Source: an uncultured Bacteroidota bacterium (GTDB lineage Bacteria > Bacteroidota > Bacteroidia > Bacteroidales > SZUA-534). Taken from it: DNA of 18,451 nucleotides. Position 1 is the first letter of the stretch, and every line of letters begins with the position of its first letter. The position numbers were made by a program, and so were the translations under genes. This document shows, one piece after another, positions 1 through 6,908 of this stretch. The notes below the pieces were generated by a model. It worked only from the letters and a program-made list of their open reading frames with translations. It searched no databases and had not been told where the DNA came from. The DNA is taken from NCBI GenBank assembly GCA_937900725.1, contig CALCFP010000294.1, forward strand, positions 1-18,451. Reading direction: 5' to 3'.

Positions 1-1
1 T

Positions 2-841
2 ATGAAGATTCCGTTCGGCATCGCGCAGATCGGCAAGGCCTTCCGCAACGAGATTGTGGCACGCCAGTTCATTTTCCGCATGCGCGAGTTCGAACAGATG
101 GAAATGCAATTCTTTGTCCGTCCAGGCGAGGAACTTAAATGGTTCGAGCACTGGAAGGCTGTACGTCTGAAATGGCACAAGGCTCTTGGCATGGGCGACG
201 AGAACTACCGCTACCACGACCACGACAAGCTTGCACACTACGCCAACGCAGCTACCGACATTGAGTTTAAGATGCCGTTCGGATTCAAGGAAGTGGAAGG
301 CATCCACTCACGCACCAACTTCGACCTGAGCCAGCACCAGCAATACTCCGGCAAGAAGATTCAATACTTTGATCCAGACTTGAACGAGAACTACGTGCCA
401 TACGTCATCGAGACATCAATAGGTGTTGACCGCATGTTCCTGAGCATCATGTGCCACGCATACACCGAAGAGGTTGTTGGCGAGAACGACACACGCGTTG
501 TATTGAAACTGCCAGCAGTACTTGCACCTATCAAGGCTGCCATTATGCCACTTGTCAAGAAAGACGGACTGCCAGAAAAGGCCCGCGAAATCATCAACGA
601 CCTTAAGTTCGACTTCAACGTCCAATATGACGAGAAAGATTCAATCGGGAAACGCTACCGCCGTCAGGATGCAATTGGAACTCCATTCTGCATCACCGTC
701 GACCACCAGACACTCGAAGACGGAACAGTAACTATCCGCGAACGCGATACAATGGAACAGGAACGTGTCGCAGTCAGCGAGTTGAAGAATATCATCAGCG
801 CAAAGACATCGTTCGCCGAGTTGTTCAAAAAACTGATGTAA
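2..841 (+). CDS. glyS: Glycyl-tRNA synthetase, C-terminal part (5' end outside the window)
   Basis: This is the 3' part of a single-chain (dimeric, eukaryote-like) class II glycyl-tRNA synthetase, which charges tRNA-Gly in the cytoplasm. The frame is open to the window edge, so the Met at base 2 is internal. Visible class II signatures are motif 2 (FRNE in IGKAFRNEIVARQF, residues 11-25 of this fragment, followed by REFEQMEMQFF) and motif 3 (ETSIGVDRMFL, about residues 137-147). After these comes the anticodon-binding domain (from LKLPAVLAPIKAAIMPL to the end), including IGKRYRRQDAIGTPFCITVD. The fragment ends in a normal C-terminus (FAELFKKLM) and a strong terminator follows, so it is the last gene of its transcript. 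The family assignment is secure; only the N-terminal half is missing. Confidence 0.97.
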   Translation: MKIPFGIAQIGKAFRNEIVARQFIFRMREFEQMEMQFFVRPGEELKWFEHWKAVRLKWHKALGMGDENYRYHDHDKLAHYANAATDIEFKMPFGFKEVEGIHSRTNFDLSQHQQYSGKKIQYFDPDLNENYVPYVIETSIGVDRMFLSIMCHAYTEEVVGENDTRVVLKLPAVLAPIKAAIMPLVKKDGLPEKAREIINDLKFDFNVQYDEKDSIGKRYRRQDAIGTPFCITVDHQTLEDGTVTIRERDTMEQERVAVSELKNIISAKTSFAELFKKLM

Positions 842-847
842 CAATAC

Positions 848-888
848 AAAGGCGGCACTTGCAAAATGTTTGCAGATGCCGCCTTTTT
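848..888 (+). terminator. Rho-independent terminator of glyS
   Basis: AAAGGCGGCA (848-857) pairs perfectly with TGCCGCCTTT (877-886). An inner TGCAAA/TTTGCA stem continues it, and a T-run follows. It begins 6 nt after the glyS stop codon. Confidence 0.93.
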
Positions 889-898
889 CATATATTTA
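869..898 (+). promoter_or_regulatory. Possible promoter for the 928-2232 gene pair
   Basis: TTTG (869-872), an 18-bp spacer and TATATTTA (891-898) match the Bacteroidetes -33/-7 pattern with one mismatch in the -7 box and a slightly short spacer. It overlaps the descending arm of the glyS terminator. It is the only plausible promoter before the start at 928, but the match is imperfect. Confidence 0.35.
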
Positions 899-927
899 CA
901 ACCTGACAAATTGTTTTTTAACTCCTT

Positions 928-1782
928 ATGAAAAAACTTGCTTTACTTGCGTTTCTTGCCGTAGCAGGCATACAGTTGGCTCAGGCTCAGACCTTGCCGT
1001 TTGAAATACCATCGGGCTACCGCTGGCAACACCGTATAAAAGGCCCTGAATACAAGCACAGTGAAGTGCTTGAACTTGCTGTCGATGAATACGGCAACTA
1101 CCTTGTAGCAACATTCCGCGGTGAAAAATCATCGTTTGTCTATCTGTATGTGTACAATCTTTATTCGTGGGACGAGAAGTATAAAATCAAGTTGAACGAC
1201 AACCGTTGCGAACTGTACAACAGTTTCTTCGACGAGGATGGCGACTATTTTTATGTTAACACTGACGTTTACCGCAACAAGTTCAAGAAAATCAACCTGA
1301 AGACTGGCGACATTGAAGAGGTTCCCTGCTCAGAAACTCCAAAAGGATGCCGCAAGATTGAACCTCAATACTACCGCGTTGACGCCTACACCATCGGCGA
1401 CAACTACTTCATATTCCGCGACAAGGACCATCTGAACTACATTAAGATTTACGTCAAGAAAGAGCTATACATTCCAAAAGACGAAGAAGTGGTTGTGGAC
1501 CCAGCATTGGGCGGACTGATCTTGCTTACACCTCAAGATATGCGCGATTTGGAAGCAGGCTTGGAAATAACCAAAGGAGACATACCTATTTTCTACGATG
1601 CCAATTCAATTGATGCCGACGGCAATGTCATTCCATATACTCCTGATGAGTTTTCTGCATATAAAGTCCGTCTTACCCCTATCGATTTCGCAAAACTGAA
1701 AAAAAAGATTAGTTTTGTGTATGACAAACTTGTGATTAAACTTGATTTGGACGCTTTTGAAGCAGAGCAAAACAATCAATAA
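928..1782 (+). CDS. Secreted protein of unknown function, possibly beta-propeller-like
   Basis: The 284-residue protein begins with a clear Sec signal peptide (KK, a hydrophobic core LALLAFLAVAGI, then AQAQ), with cleavage predicted near residue 20. There is no lipobox, so it should be periplasmic or secreted. The mature part has repeated beta-rich segments of the form LAVDEYGNYLVATF and SFFDEDGDYFYVNTD...KKINLKTGDIEEV. These resemble propeller blades, but the protein is too short for a full propeller. The C-terminal third (about 190-284) has TPQDMRDLEAG and TPIDFAKLKKK segments and no recognised domain. Cysteines at about 136 and 143 could form a disulfide. It ends 12 nt before the next secreted protein, so the two are probably cotranscribed. 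I do not recognise a family. Confidence 0.85.
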   Translation: MKKLALLAFLAVAGIQLAQAQTLPFEIPSGYRWQHRIKGPEYKHSEVLELAVDEYGNYLVATFRGEKSSFVYLYVYNLYSWDEKYKIKLNDNRCELYNSFFDEDGDYFYVNTDVYRNKFKKINLKTGDIEEVPCSETPKGCRKIEPQYYRVDAYTIGDNYFIFRDKDHLNYIKIYVKKELYIPKDEEVVVDPALGGLILLTPQDMRDLEAGLEITKGDIPIFYDANSIDADGNVIPYTPDEFSAYKVRLTPIDFAKLKKKISFVYDKLVIKLDLDAFEAEQNNQ

Positions 1783-1794
1783 CACATTGCAATT

Positions 1795-2232
1795 ATGAAA
1801 AAACTGTATTTGATATGCTTAATGTTGCTTTTGTGCGCAGGCTACAGCCAAGCACAATGCGACCAGGCTTTTATTGACAAATGTTCATCGAAAGGTAGTA
1901 GTAACATCAAATACGTGAAACATTTCCGCATCAGGTTCTCTGAAGCACTGAAAGGCAAGAATGTGTCTGAAGGCAACTTCTCAATAATGCTGAACAAAGG
2001 AAGCCACTACCGTTTCTTTACCTGCAACGATGAGACTAAACCAGGCCACACCGTTGTTGAAATGTCAAACGATGCCGGCGCATGCGGTGGCAACATAAAC
2101 CAATCAACTGGCGCTGAATATAAGGCATTCGACTTTGTGTGCACCAAAACGGGCCCGTATTATCTGAAGATGTTCTTCAAGGATGGCAAGGAAGGTTGCG
2201 GTGTCTGTGTCATGACATTAGTTACGGATTAG
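1795..2232 (+). CDS. Small cysteine-rich secreted protein sharing a domain with the M56 sensor downstream
   Basis: This 145-residue protein has a Sec signal peptide (LYLICLMLLLCAGYSQA) with cleavage predicted around residue 20. Residues 44-145 align over nearly their whole length with the last ~100 residues of the BlaR1-like protein at 2898-5237. Shared blocks in order are KGxNVS, LNKG, YxF, D...C, FxCxxTGxYxLxMFxKxGxExxGxC. Three cysteines (97, 116 and 138) occupy equivalent positions in both proteins, suggesting a conserved disulfide or metal site. Additional cysteines (22, 30, 77, 135) are specific to this copy. The fold is predicted all-beta. It is the second gene of the pair starting at 928 and is followed by a terminator, so it is transcribed separately from blaI. 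The function is unknown; ligand, decoy or partner of the sensor are possible inferences. Confidence 0.87.
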   Translation: MKKLYLICLMLLLCAGYSQAQCDQAFIDKCSSKGSSNIKYVKHFRIRFSEALKGKNVSEGNFSIMLNKGSHYRFFTCNDETKPGHTVVEMSNDAGACGGNINQSTGAEYKAFDFVCTKTGPYYLKMFFKDGKEGCGVCVMTLVTD

Positions 2233-2255
2233 TTCAGCCTATTTTTCATTTCATC

Positions 2256-2293
2256 ATAATCCCGCTGTACCATGTATGGCGGGATTATTTTGT
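2256..2293 (+). terminator. Terminator of the secreted-protein pair
   Basis: ATAATCCCGC (2256-2265) and GCGGGATTAT (2279-2288) form a perfect 10-bp stem with a 13-nt loop, followed by a T-rich stretch. It starts 24 nt after the stop at 2232. Confidence 0.85.
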
Positions 2294-2436
2294 TTGTAGG
2301 GTTCCTGCCCTAACCCATTTAGATATTCAGTAATTCTCTGCCTTTATCAAAAAAGCCTATACTACTGTGTTTCTGTGTATTGCATTGCACCGGATTCTTT
2401 TTCTTTTAAAAATTTCGTTATCAAACTAACTTTTTA

Positions 2437-2468
2437 ATTGTATAACTAAATATTTAGTTATAGATTTG
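2437..2468 (+). promoter_or_regulatory. blaI-blaR1 promoter with operator palindrome in the spacer
   Basis: The -7 box TAGATTTG (2461-2468) fits the Bacteroidetes consensus TAnnTTTG exactly. A near-consensus -33 box ATTG lies at 2437-2440, leaving a 20-bp spacer. A perfect 22-bp palindrome, with half-site TATAACTAAAT, occupies 2441-2462. It therefore fills the whole spacer and touches the -7 box. BlaI/MecI-family dimers bind palindromes over their own promoters, so this is the expected autoregulatory operator. Transcription should start near 2473-2475, giving a leader of about 23 nt. Confidence 0.85.
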
Positions 2469-2496
2469 CATTGTTAATTGATAAAACAAGACTGCT

Positions 2497-2895
2497 ATGA
2501 GCAAGAAAATTGATGAATTGAATAACGACAAACCAAAGGAACTCACTCGCGCCGAAATGGACATAATGATGATTCTTTGGCGAAAAGAGCGCGCATTGGT
2601 ACGCGACATCCTTGACGAAATGAAAGAACCCAAACCAGCCGTGAGCACAGTCTCCACCATTGTGAGGATTCTCGAGGCAAAAGGCTTTGTAGGGCACAAG
2701 GCATACGGACACACTTATGAATATTACCCATTGATAACAAAGGACGAGTACACAAACACTTATATGAGCGGCGTTTTGGACAACTTTTTTGAAGGCTCGA
2801 TAAGCCGTCTCGTCAACTTTTTCTCTTCGCAGAAATCCATTTCGGTGAAGGAGGCCGATGAAATACTTGAAATGTTAAACAATAAAAAACGATAG
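2497..2895 (+). CDS. blaI: BlaI/MecI-type transcriptional repressor
   Basis: This 132-residue protein is the usual size for the penicillinase-repressor family. Residues 18-85 form the winged-helix DNA-binding domain (LTRAEMDIMMILWRKERALVRDILDEM...STVSTIVRILEAKGFVGHKAYGHTYEYYPL), with the recognition helix around STVSTIVRILEAKGF. Residues 90-130 form the helical dimerisation region (FFEGSISRLVNFF...SVKEADEILEML). Family members repress their own operon as dimers and are inactivated by proteolysis on signalling by the partner M56 protein. A perfect palindrome lies in its promoter, and the partner gene starts 2 nt after its stop, indicating translational coupling. The start at 2497 puts the family N-terminus in the right place. 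The regulated targets besides its own operon are unknown; no beta-lactamase gene is nearby. Confidence 0.93.
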   Translation: MSKKIDELNNDKPKELTRAEMDIMMILWRKERALVRDILDEMKEPKPAVSTVSTIVRILEAKGFVGHKAYGHTYEYYPLITKDEYTNTYMSGVLDNFFEGSISRLVNFFSSQKSISVKEADEILEMLNNKKR

Positions 2896-2897
2896 AT

Positions 2898-5237
2898 ATG
2901 AACCTTGTTTTATCCTACATAATAAAGGTGGTCGTTTGCAGCGGTCTGTTTATGTTGTTGTATATGTGGAAATTTCACAAAAAGACGCATTACAAGTATT
3001 GCAGAAAGTTCCTGCTGTCGGCAATGCTGTTGTCAGCAATTATCCCTGCGCTAAATGTTCCGTTGTACAAAGGCGATGTTGTTACACAGCAGGATTTGCT
3101 GTTTACATCAAGCGAAACCAGTGCCTATGGAGCAAATGAATCAATGTCAGAACCTGTGGCAGTACAACCAACCAATGCAACTACAAAAAAAGAAACACAG
3201 CCCGAAACAGCAAATTTGAAAGTCAGTGTTGACGCACTGAAAATAAAATGGACAGATGTGGCAACCGTCGCTTATCTGATTGTGGTTTTGGCATTTTTGT
3301 GTTTTATGGCAAAAAGCCTGTTCACCATATTACGGCTTCGCCGAAACTCGCAACTGACCGATTGTGATGGATTTGTAATTGCCGAAAACAAAAGCGTAAA
3401 GACACCGTTCACCTTTCTTAAGACAGTGTTTCTAGGTTACGGCTACGGCGAGCAGGAACGCCGCCAAATCATAAGCCACGAGACAAGCCACGCCTATCAC
3501 CTGCATTCTGTCGAGAAATTGGCTATGTCGCTAATGCGCTCGCTGTTTTGGCTCAATCCGTTTGTATGGATTGCCGAAAAGAAACTTGAAGAAGTGCAAG
3601 AGTGGCAAGCCGACAACGATGCCATAAACGAAGGCTACCAGATTGAACAGTACAGGCAGACCGTTTTCAACCAGATATTCGGCTATTCGCCCGAACTATC
3701 GTTAGGTATGGCCAATTCGTTCACCAAAAACCGATTTCTGATGATGACACGAAGATTCAGCAACAGGTGCGGTTTGCCGATGTTCTTTTCGGTTGTACTG
3801 GTGCTGGTGCTATTCTTTACGTTTGGATGCACGCAAAAGGAACCGACTATTGAATATGAAAAAAACATTTTTTTCACAGTTGACAGATTCTTTGACAACA
3901 ACGAAGGAGTTAAAAAACGTCATCATTATATTAGCAATGCGGACGAGGCCATAGAAGTGTTTGAAGATTATAACTTAGAGAACAGGCCTAATGTATATGT
4001 GGCCGCAAACGGCATATCCGCAGTTCGGTCAATCGGCTCAAGACAATTAAGGTGGGTTAACGAAAACACAGCCATTTTTTACGATGGCAAAAAAATATCG
4101 TACAGCGAATTCAAAAACCTTGAAACAAGCAGTTATAAGGCAGTGTATTATATGAACAAGGTGGGCAATCTAGCATTTGCGTATGTTAACAACGAAAATG
4201 TTTTGCCACAGTTCAACACAGAGATTAGAATTGACACATTATCCGAGCAAAAACCTGACTATTTCAGAATAGGTGATTTTAACTATGGTGAAGTGTTTGG
4301 TTGTAGCGGTTGGACAGATAGCCTGAAAACAAATTTCATACGCATATTTTCGCCTTATGCGGAACTGTTTTTAAACGGCAAGCCTTTTGACTACAACGTG
4401 TGGCGCAAGAATGTAGGCGGACTGTCAGAAGTCGAAGTTTACCGCAACGCAGAAGCGCGACGCAGGTTTGGCGAGCAATACAAGTTTGTAGTAGATGTAA
4501 AGGGGTCTTTGGGTAAATTTTTTGATGTAAAAAGGAAGAATGGCCATATTATATTTAAGATCTACGACAAAACATATCGGGTCGATGATTTTTTTGGAGC
4601 GAAGACAGAAACAAATCAATATACGTATGACGATTTGATGCGCGATATGGATTTTTACAACAACTATAATTCACAAATAGATGTAAAAACAACTATTACT
4701 TTTAGATACGAAAACGATTTAAAACCTATTGTTGATTCCATAGCCTTCAAAATCATTGACGATTATGGTGAAAATGTTGAAGTTCTTGACTGGAACACAT
4801 ATAAAGAAATTACAAAAACGCAATCACAAGATGATGACGATTCGAAATCTACCGTTGATGACAACATAGGTGCGGAAAATACAAAGCACCCGCAAGAAAA
4901 CCAGTTGGACAATGGAAACGAAGTGTTTTTGAAGGATTTCCCCATCGATTTTAAAGGTCAAAATGTTAGCAGTGTGGATAAGTTCCATGTTACTTTAAAT
5001 AAAGGCACAAATTATTTGTTTCGTGTGACACGAGACTCGAGTGCATCTGGACAAATTACTGCAACCCTGACAGACGCTAACTGCAATGAAGTTCCTACAA
5101 CAATTAGGGAGGAAAACCAAGACAAATATGTTTTCATTTTCTCATGCGAACAGACAGGCACGTACCATCTCAATATGTTCTCAAAAAACGGACAGGAGAC
5201 CCGCGGAACGTGCACTCTTTACTACATACCTGAATAG
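2898..5237 (+). CDS. blaR1: BlaR1-like M56 metallopeptidase sensor with a large novel ectodomain
   Basis: The 779-residue protein is the signalling partner of the BlaI repressor. TM segments lie at about 5-23, 36-52 and 121-145. The zinc peptidase signature HETSH is at 194-198, and EVQEWQAD (232-239) carries the third ligand (E235), so the protease looks intact. A further hydrophobic helix at 294-310 ends in FTFGC (C311), which resembles a lipobox. Residues 312 to ~675 form a long, largely polar extracytoplasmic region without the SxxK/SxN/KTG set of a penicillin-binding domain. An acidic linker (DDDDSKSTVDD, about 640-650) leads to a C-terminal domain (676-779) homologous to the secreted protein at 1795-2232. 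By family knowledge, ligand sensing activates the M56 domain, leading to repressor cleavage. The ligand is unknown; the ectodomain argues against classic beta-lactam acylation. The gene symbol marks family membership, not proven function. Confidence 0.9.
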   Translation: MNLVLSYIIKVVVCSGLFMLLYMWKFHKKTHYKYCRKFLLSAMLLSAIIPALNVPLYKGDVVTQQDLLFTSSETSAYGANESMSEPVAVQPTNATTKKETQPETANLKVSVDALKIKWTDVATVAYLIVVLAFLCFMAKSLFTILRLRRNSQLTDCDGFVIAENKSVKTPFTFLKTVFLGYGYGEQERRQIISHETSHAYHLHSVEKLAMSLMRSLFWLNPFVWIAEKKLEEVQEWQADNDAINEGYQIEQYRQTVFNQIFGYSPELSLGMANSFTKNRFLMMTRRFSNRCGLPMFFSVVLVLVLFFTFGCTQKEPTIEYEKNIFFTVDRFFDNNEGVKKRHHYISNADEAIEVFEDYNLENRPNVYVAANGISAVRSIGSRQLRWVNENTAIFYDGKKISYSEFKNLETSSYKAVYYMNKVGNLAFAYVNNENVLPQFNTEIRIDTLSEQKPDYFRIGDFNYGEVFGCSGWTDSLKTNFIRIFSPYAELFLNGKPFDYNVWRKNVGGLSEVEVYRNAEARRRFGEQYKFVVDVKGSLGKFFDVKRKNGHIIFKIYDKTYRVDDFFGAKTETNQYTYDDLMRDMDFYNNYNSQIDVKTTITFRYENDLKPIVDSIAFKIIDDYGENVEVLDWNTYKEITKTQSQDDDDSKSTVDDNIGAENTKHPQENQLDNGNEVFLKDFPIDFKGQNVSSVDKFHVTLNKGTNYLFRVTRDSSASGQITATLTDANCNEVPTTIREENQDKYVFIFSCEQTGTYHLNMFSKNGQETRGTCTLYYIPE

Positions 5238-5257
5238 TTTGGTTAATTAAATACTTG

Positions 5258-5297
5258 AAAGCGCAAGTGGCAATCAAAGGCTGTCGCTTGCGCTTTT
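5258..5297 (+). terminator. Terminator of the blaI-blaR1 operon
   Basis: AAAGCGCAAG (5258-5267) pairs with CTTGCGCTTT (5287-5296) in a perfect 10-bp stem ending in TTTT. It starts 20 nt after the blaR1 stop. Confidence 0.88.
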
Positions 5298-5371
5298 GCT
5301 GTTCAATTTGCGCTACAGAATAAAAAAGAATCAAGCGCGATTTTTAAATTCCAACTACACAATATTTTTAC

Positions 5372-5379
5372 TATCTTTG
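5372..5379 (+). promoter_or_regulatory. Promoter -7 box for the glycogen-synthase-like gene
   Basis: TATCTTTG matches TAnnTTTG exactly and lies 31 nt before the start codon at 5411. No good TTTG stands 19-21 bp upstream, so the -33 element is weak or absent. Confidence 0.65.
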
Positions 5380-5410
5380 TGGCCTAAAACTGCGCATTTA
5401 AATTTGTAGG

Positions 5411-6202
5411 ATGGAAAAGAAAAAGGTGTTGTTTGTTTCGCAAGAAATAACTCCGTATTTACCTGAGACTGAAATATCTAAAATCAGTCGCGAACTACCA
5501 CAAGGAATTCAAGAAAGAGGTCGGGAAATCAGAACTTTCATGCCACGCTATGGTTGCGTAAACGAACGCCGCAACCAATTGCACGAGGTGATTCGCCTTA
5601 CAGGCATGAACTTGATTATTGACGACACTGACCATCCGCTAATCATCAAGGTGGCTTCCATCCAGGCCGCAAGAATGCAGGTTTACTTCATCGACAACGA
5701 GGATTATTTCCAGCGCAAGGCCGTAATGAAGGATGCTGAAGGCAATTATTTCGAACGCGCAATGTTCTTTGCTCGAGGCGTGCTCGAAACAGTTCAGAAA
5801 CTTCGCTGGTCGCCAGACATCATACACTGCCACGGATGGTTCACGTCGTTTGTGCCATTATACGTAAAGCGCACATTCAAGGACAATCCGCTGTTCAGCA
5901 ACTCGAAGATTGTCACATCAATATACGATAATGAGTTTGATAAACCACTCAATTCGCAACTTAAAAATAAGTTGGTTTATGATTCAATATCAGAGTGTGA
6001 TGTCAATGTCCTTGAGAATCCAACGTATGAAAATTTATCGAGATTGGCTATTGACTTTTCCGATGGCGTCATTTTCGGTAGCGAGAAAATAAACAATGCC
6101 GTTGCAGAATACGCAAAAGCTTCAGCCAAGCCTGTCCTCGACTACCAGCCGGCAGATACATATATGGACGCGTTCAACGAATTCTACGACAAGTTCCTAT
6201 AA
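5411..6202 (+). CDS. Glycogen/starch-synthase-like single-domain protein (GT5 N-terminal domain only)
   Basis: The 263 residues correspond to the N-terminal Rossmann domain of GT5 glycogen synthases, about half a full enzyme. Recognisable family landmarks are KVLFVSQEITPY (5-16), the RTFMPRYG strand-turn (41-48), VYFIDNEDYFQR (91-102), and DIIHCHGWFTSFVPLYVK (136-153), the counterpart of the conserved HxHDWHT region. The KxGG motif that contacts ADP-glucose in true synthases should follow the first strand, but here the sequence is PYLPETEISKIS. The C-terminal glycosyltransferase domain is absent, and the protein ends normally at FNEFYDKFL. It is therefore unlikely to make glycogen by itself. 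Short GT5-like proteins annotated as glycogen synthase occur in Bacteroidetes, so this is probably a conserved, repurposed protein and not a fresh truncation. It is a single gene with its own promoter. Confidence 0.85.
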   Translation: MEKKKVLFVSQEITPYLPETEISKISRELPQGIQERGREIRTFMPRYGCVNERRNQLHEVIRLTGMNLIIDDTDHPLIIKVASIQAARMQVYFIDNEDYFQRKAVMKDAEGNYFERAMFFARGVLETVQKLRWSPDIIHCHGWFTSFVPLYVKRTFKDNPLFSNSKIVTSIYDNEFDKPLNSQLKNKLVYDSISECDVNVLENPTYENLSRLAIDFSDGVIFGSEKINNAVAEYAKASAKPVLDYQPADTYMDAFNEFYDKFL

Positions 6203-6222
6203 TTTAGGCACGGGCCTTCATC

Positions 6223-6244
6223 CCCTGCAATTTGTATTGTAGGG
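6223..6244. terminator. Hairpin between convergent genes, possible bidirectional terminator
   Basis: CCCTGCAAT (6223-6231) pairs with ATTGTAGGG (6236-6244) with one G-T wobble and a 4-nt loop. It sits between the stop at 6202 and the stop codon of the opposing acetyltransferase gene (6245-6247). There is no clear T-run on either side, so termination strength is uncertain. Confidence 0.45.
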
Positions 6245-6721
6245 CTATTTGCTGTTGGCTTCCTTGTTCAGCACAAAGGCATAAACACCATTGCCTACTT
6301 CCTCAGACTTGACTTCATGAAAGCCGTCGCGCTTATAGAACGAGCAAGCTGCGCTGTCGCCAGAATACGAATAAAGCCACTCGCTTTTGAATTCAAACCT
6401 TGACTCCAACGCACGCTGAAGCGCACGTCCCAGACCCATGCCTTGATAATCGGGATCTACCATCAGCCTACCAATGTAGAGAGCCCCATCGGTAACCTTG
6501 CCACGAACCGACCCAATAATACGGCCTTCATCGTTGAGCATCTTGAGAATCAGTTCATCACCAAAATCGGCAAGACTGTGCTCCAATGTGTCGGTCATTT
6601 GCGGAATTTCATCCCAACCAAGTTTGTCGGCAACAGGCTTGAAAGCCCTTTTCTGCAAGGCTAGCAACTCTGGAGCATCATCCTTATCTGCTGTCTCAAT
6701 TCTAAATTTCGTGTGGTCCAT
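6245..6721 (-). CDS. GNAT-family N-acetyltransferase
   Basis: The 158-residue protein has the layout of a GNAT enzyme, which transfers an acetyl group from acetyl-CoA to an amine. The acetyl-CoA-binding motif A is clear: LYIGRLMVDPDYQGMGLGRALQRALES (81-107), with the Q-x-x-G-x-G pyrophosphate loop at 93-98. It is followed by the motif B region, SAACSFYKRDGFHEV (123-137), where the Tyr before KRDGF matches the usual FYxKxGF. The N-terminal IETADKDDAPELLALQKRAF is the standard first strand and helix. The substrate cannot be read from the sequence. It lies 22 nt below the tRNA-Leu terminator on the same strand, with no clear promoter of its own, so it may depend on read-through. Confidence 0.9.
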   Translation of the reverse strand: MDHTKFRIETADKDDAPELLALQKRAFKPVADKLGWDEIPQMTDTLEHSLADFGDELILKMLNDEGRIIGSVRGKVTDGALYIGRLMVDPDYQGMGLGRALQRALESRFEFKSEWLYSYSGDSAACSFYKRDGFHEVKSEEVGNGVYAFVLNKEANSK

Positions 6722-6743
6722 ATTTTATTTAATGGGCTATGAA

Positions 6744-6774
6744 AATAAAAAAAGCACCTTGTTTAAGGTGCTTT
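6744..6774 (-). terminator. Terminator of tRNA-Leu
   Basis: On the minus strand a perfect 10-bp stem (AAAGCACCTT with AAGGTGCTTT, 6751-6774, 4-nt loop) is followed by a run of T residues (A-rich 6744-6753 on the plus strand). It begins 3 nt after the tRNA 3' end. Confidence 0.92.
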
Positions 6775-6777
6775 GTG

Positions 6778-6861
6778 TACCCAGGGCCGGGGTCGAACCG
6801 GCACAGGGGTGAACCTACTGGTGTTTGAGACCAGCGCGTCTACCGATTCCGCCACCTGGGC
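6778..6861 (-). tRNA. tRNA-Leu(CAA)
   Basis: The 84-nt gene folds as a class II tRNA with a long variable arm. The anticodon arm is CTGGT-CTCAAAC-ACCAG, giving anticodon CAA, which reads UUG codons. The T arm is GCCGG-TTCGACC-CCGGC. The acceptor stem pairs GCCCAGG with CCTGGGT, including a G1-U72 wobble, with discriminator A. No CCA tail is encoded, so it is added after transcription. A consensus promoter precedes it and a terminator follows 3 nt after its end. Confidence 0.96.
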
Positions 6862-6877
6862 TTATCTAAAAGGCCTG

Positions 6878-6908
6878 CAAATATAGATATTTTCAATAAC
6901 CCTCCAAA
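6878..6908 (-). promoter_or_regulatory. tRNA-Leu promoter
   Basis: Read on the minus strand, TTTG (6905-6908), a 19-bp spacer and TATATTTG (6878-6885) match both Bacteroidetes promoter boxes perfectly. Transcription should start near 6872, about 10 nt before the mature tRNA 5' end. This is the strongest promoter in the window. Confidence 0.9.

Noticed and set aside
4120..4150. SSYK in the BlaR1-like ectodomain as a beta-lactam-binding SxxK motif
   Set aside because: There are no matching SxN or KTG motifs at suitable distances, and the surrounding sequence is not transpeptidase-like.
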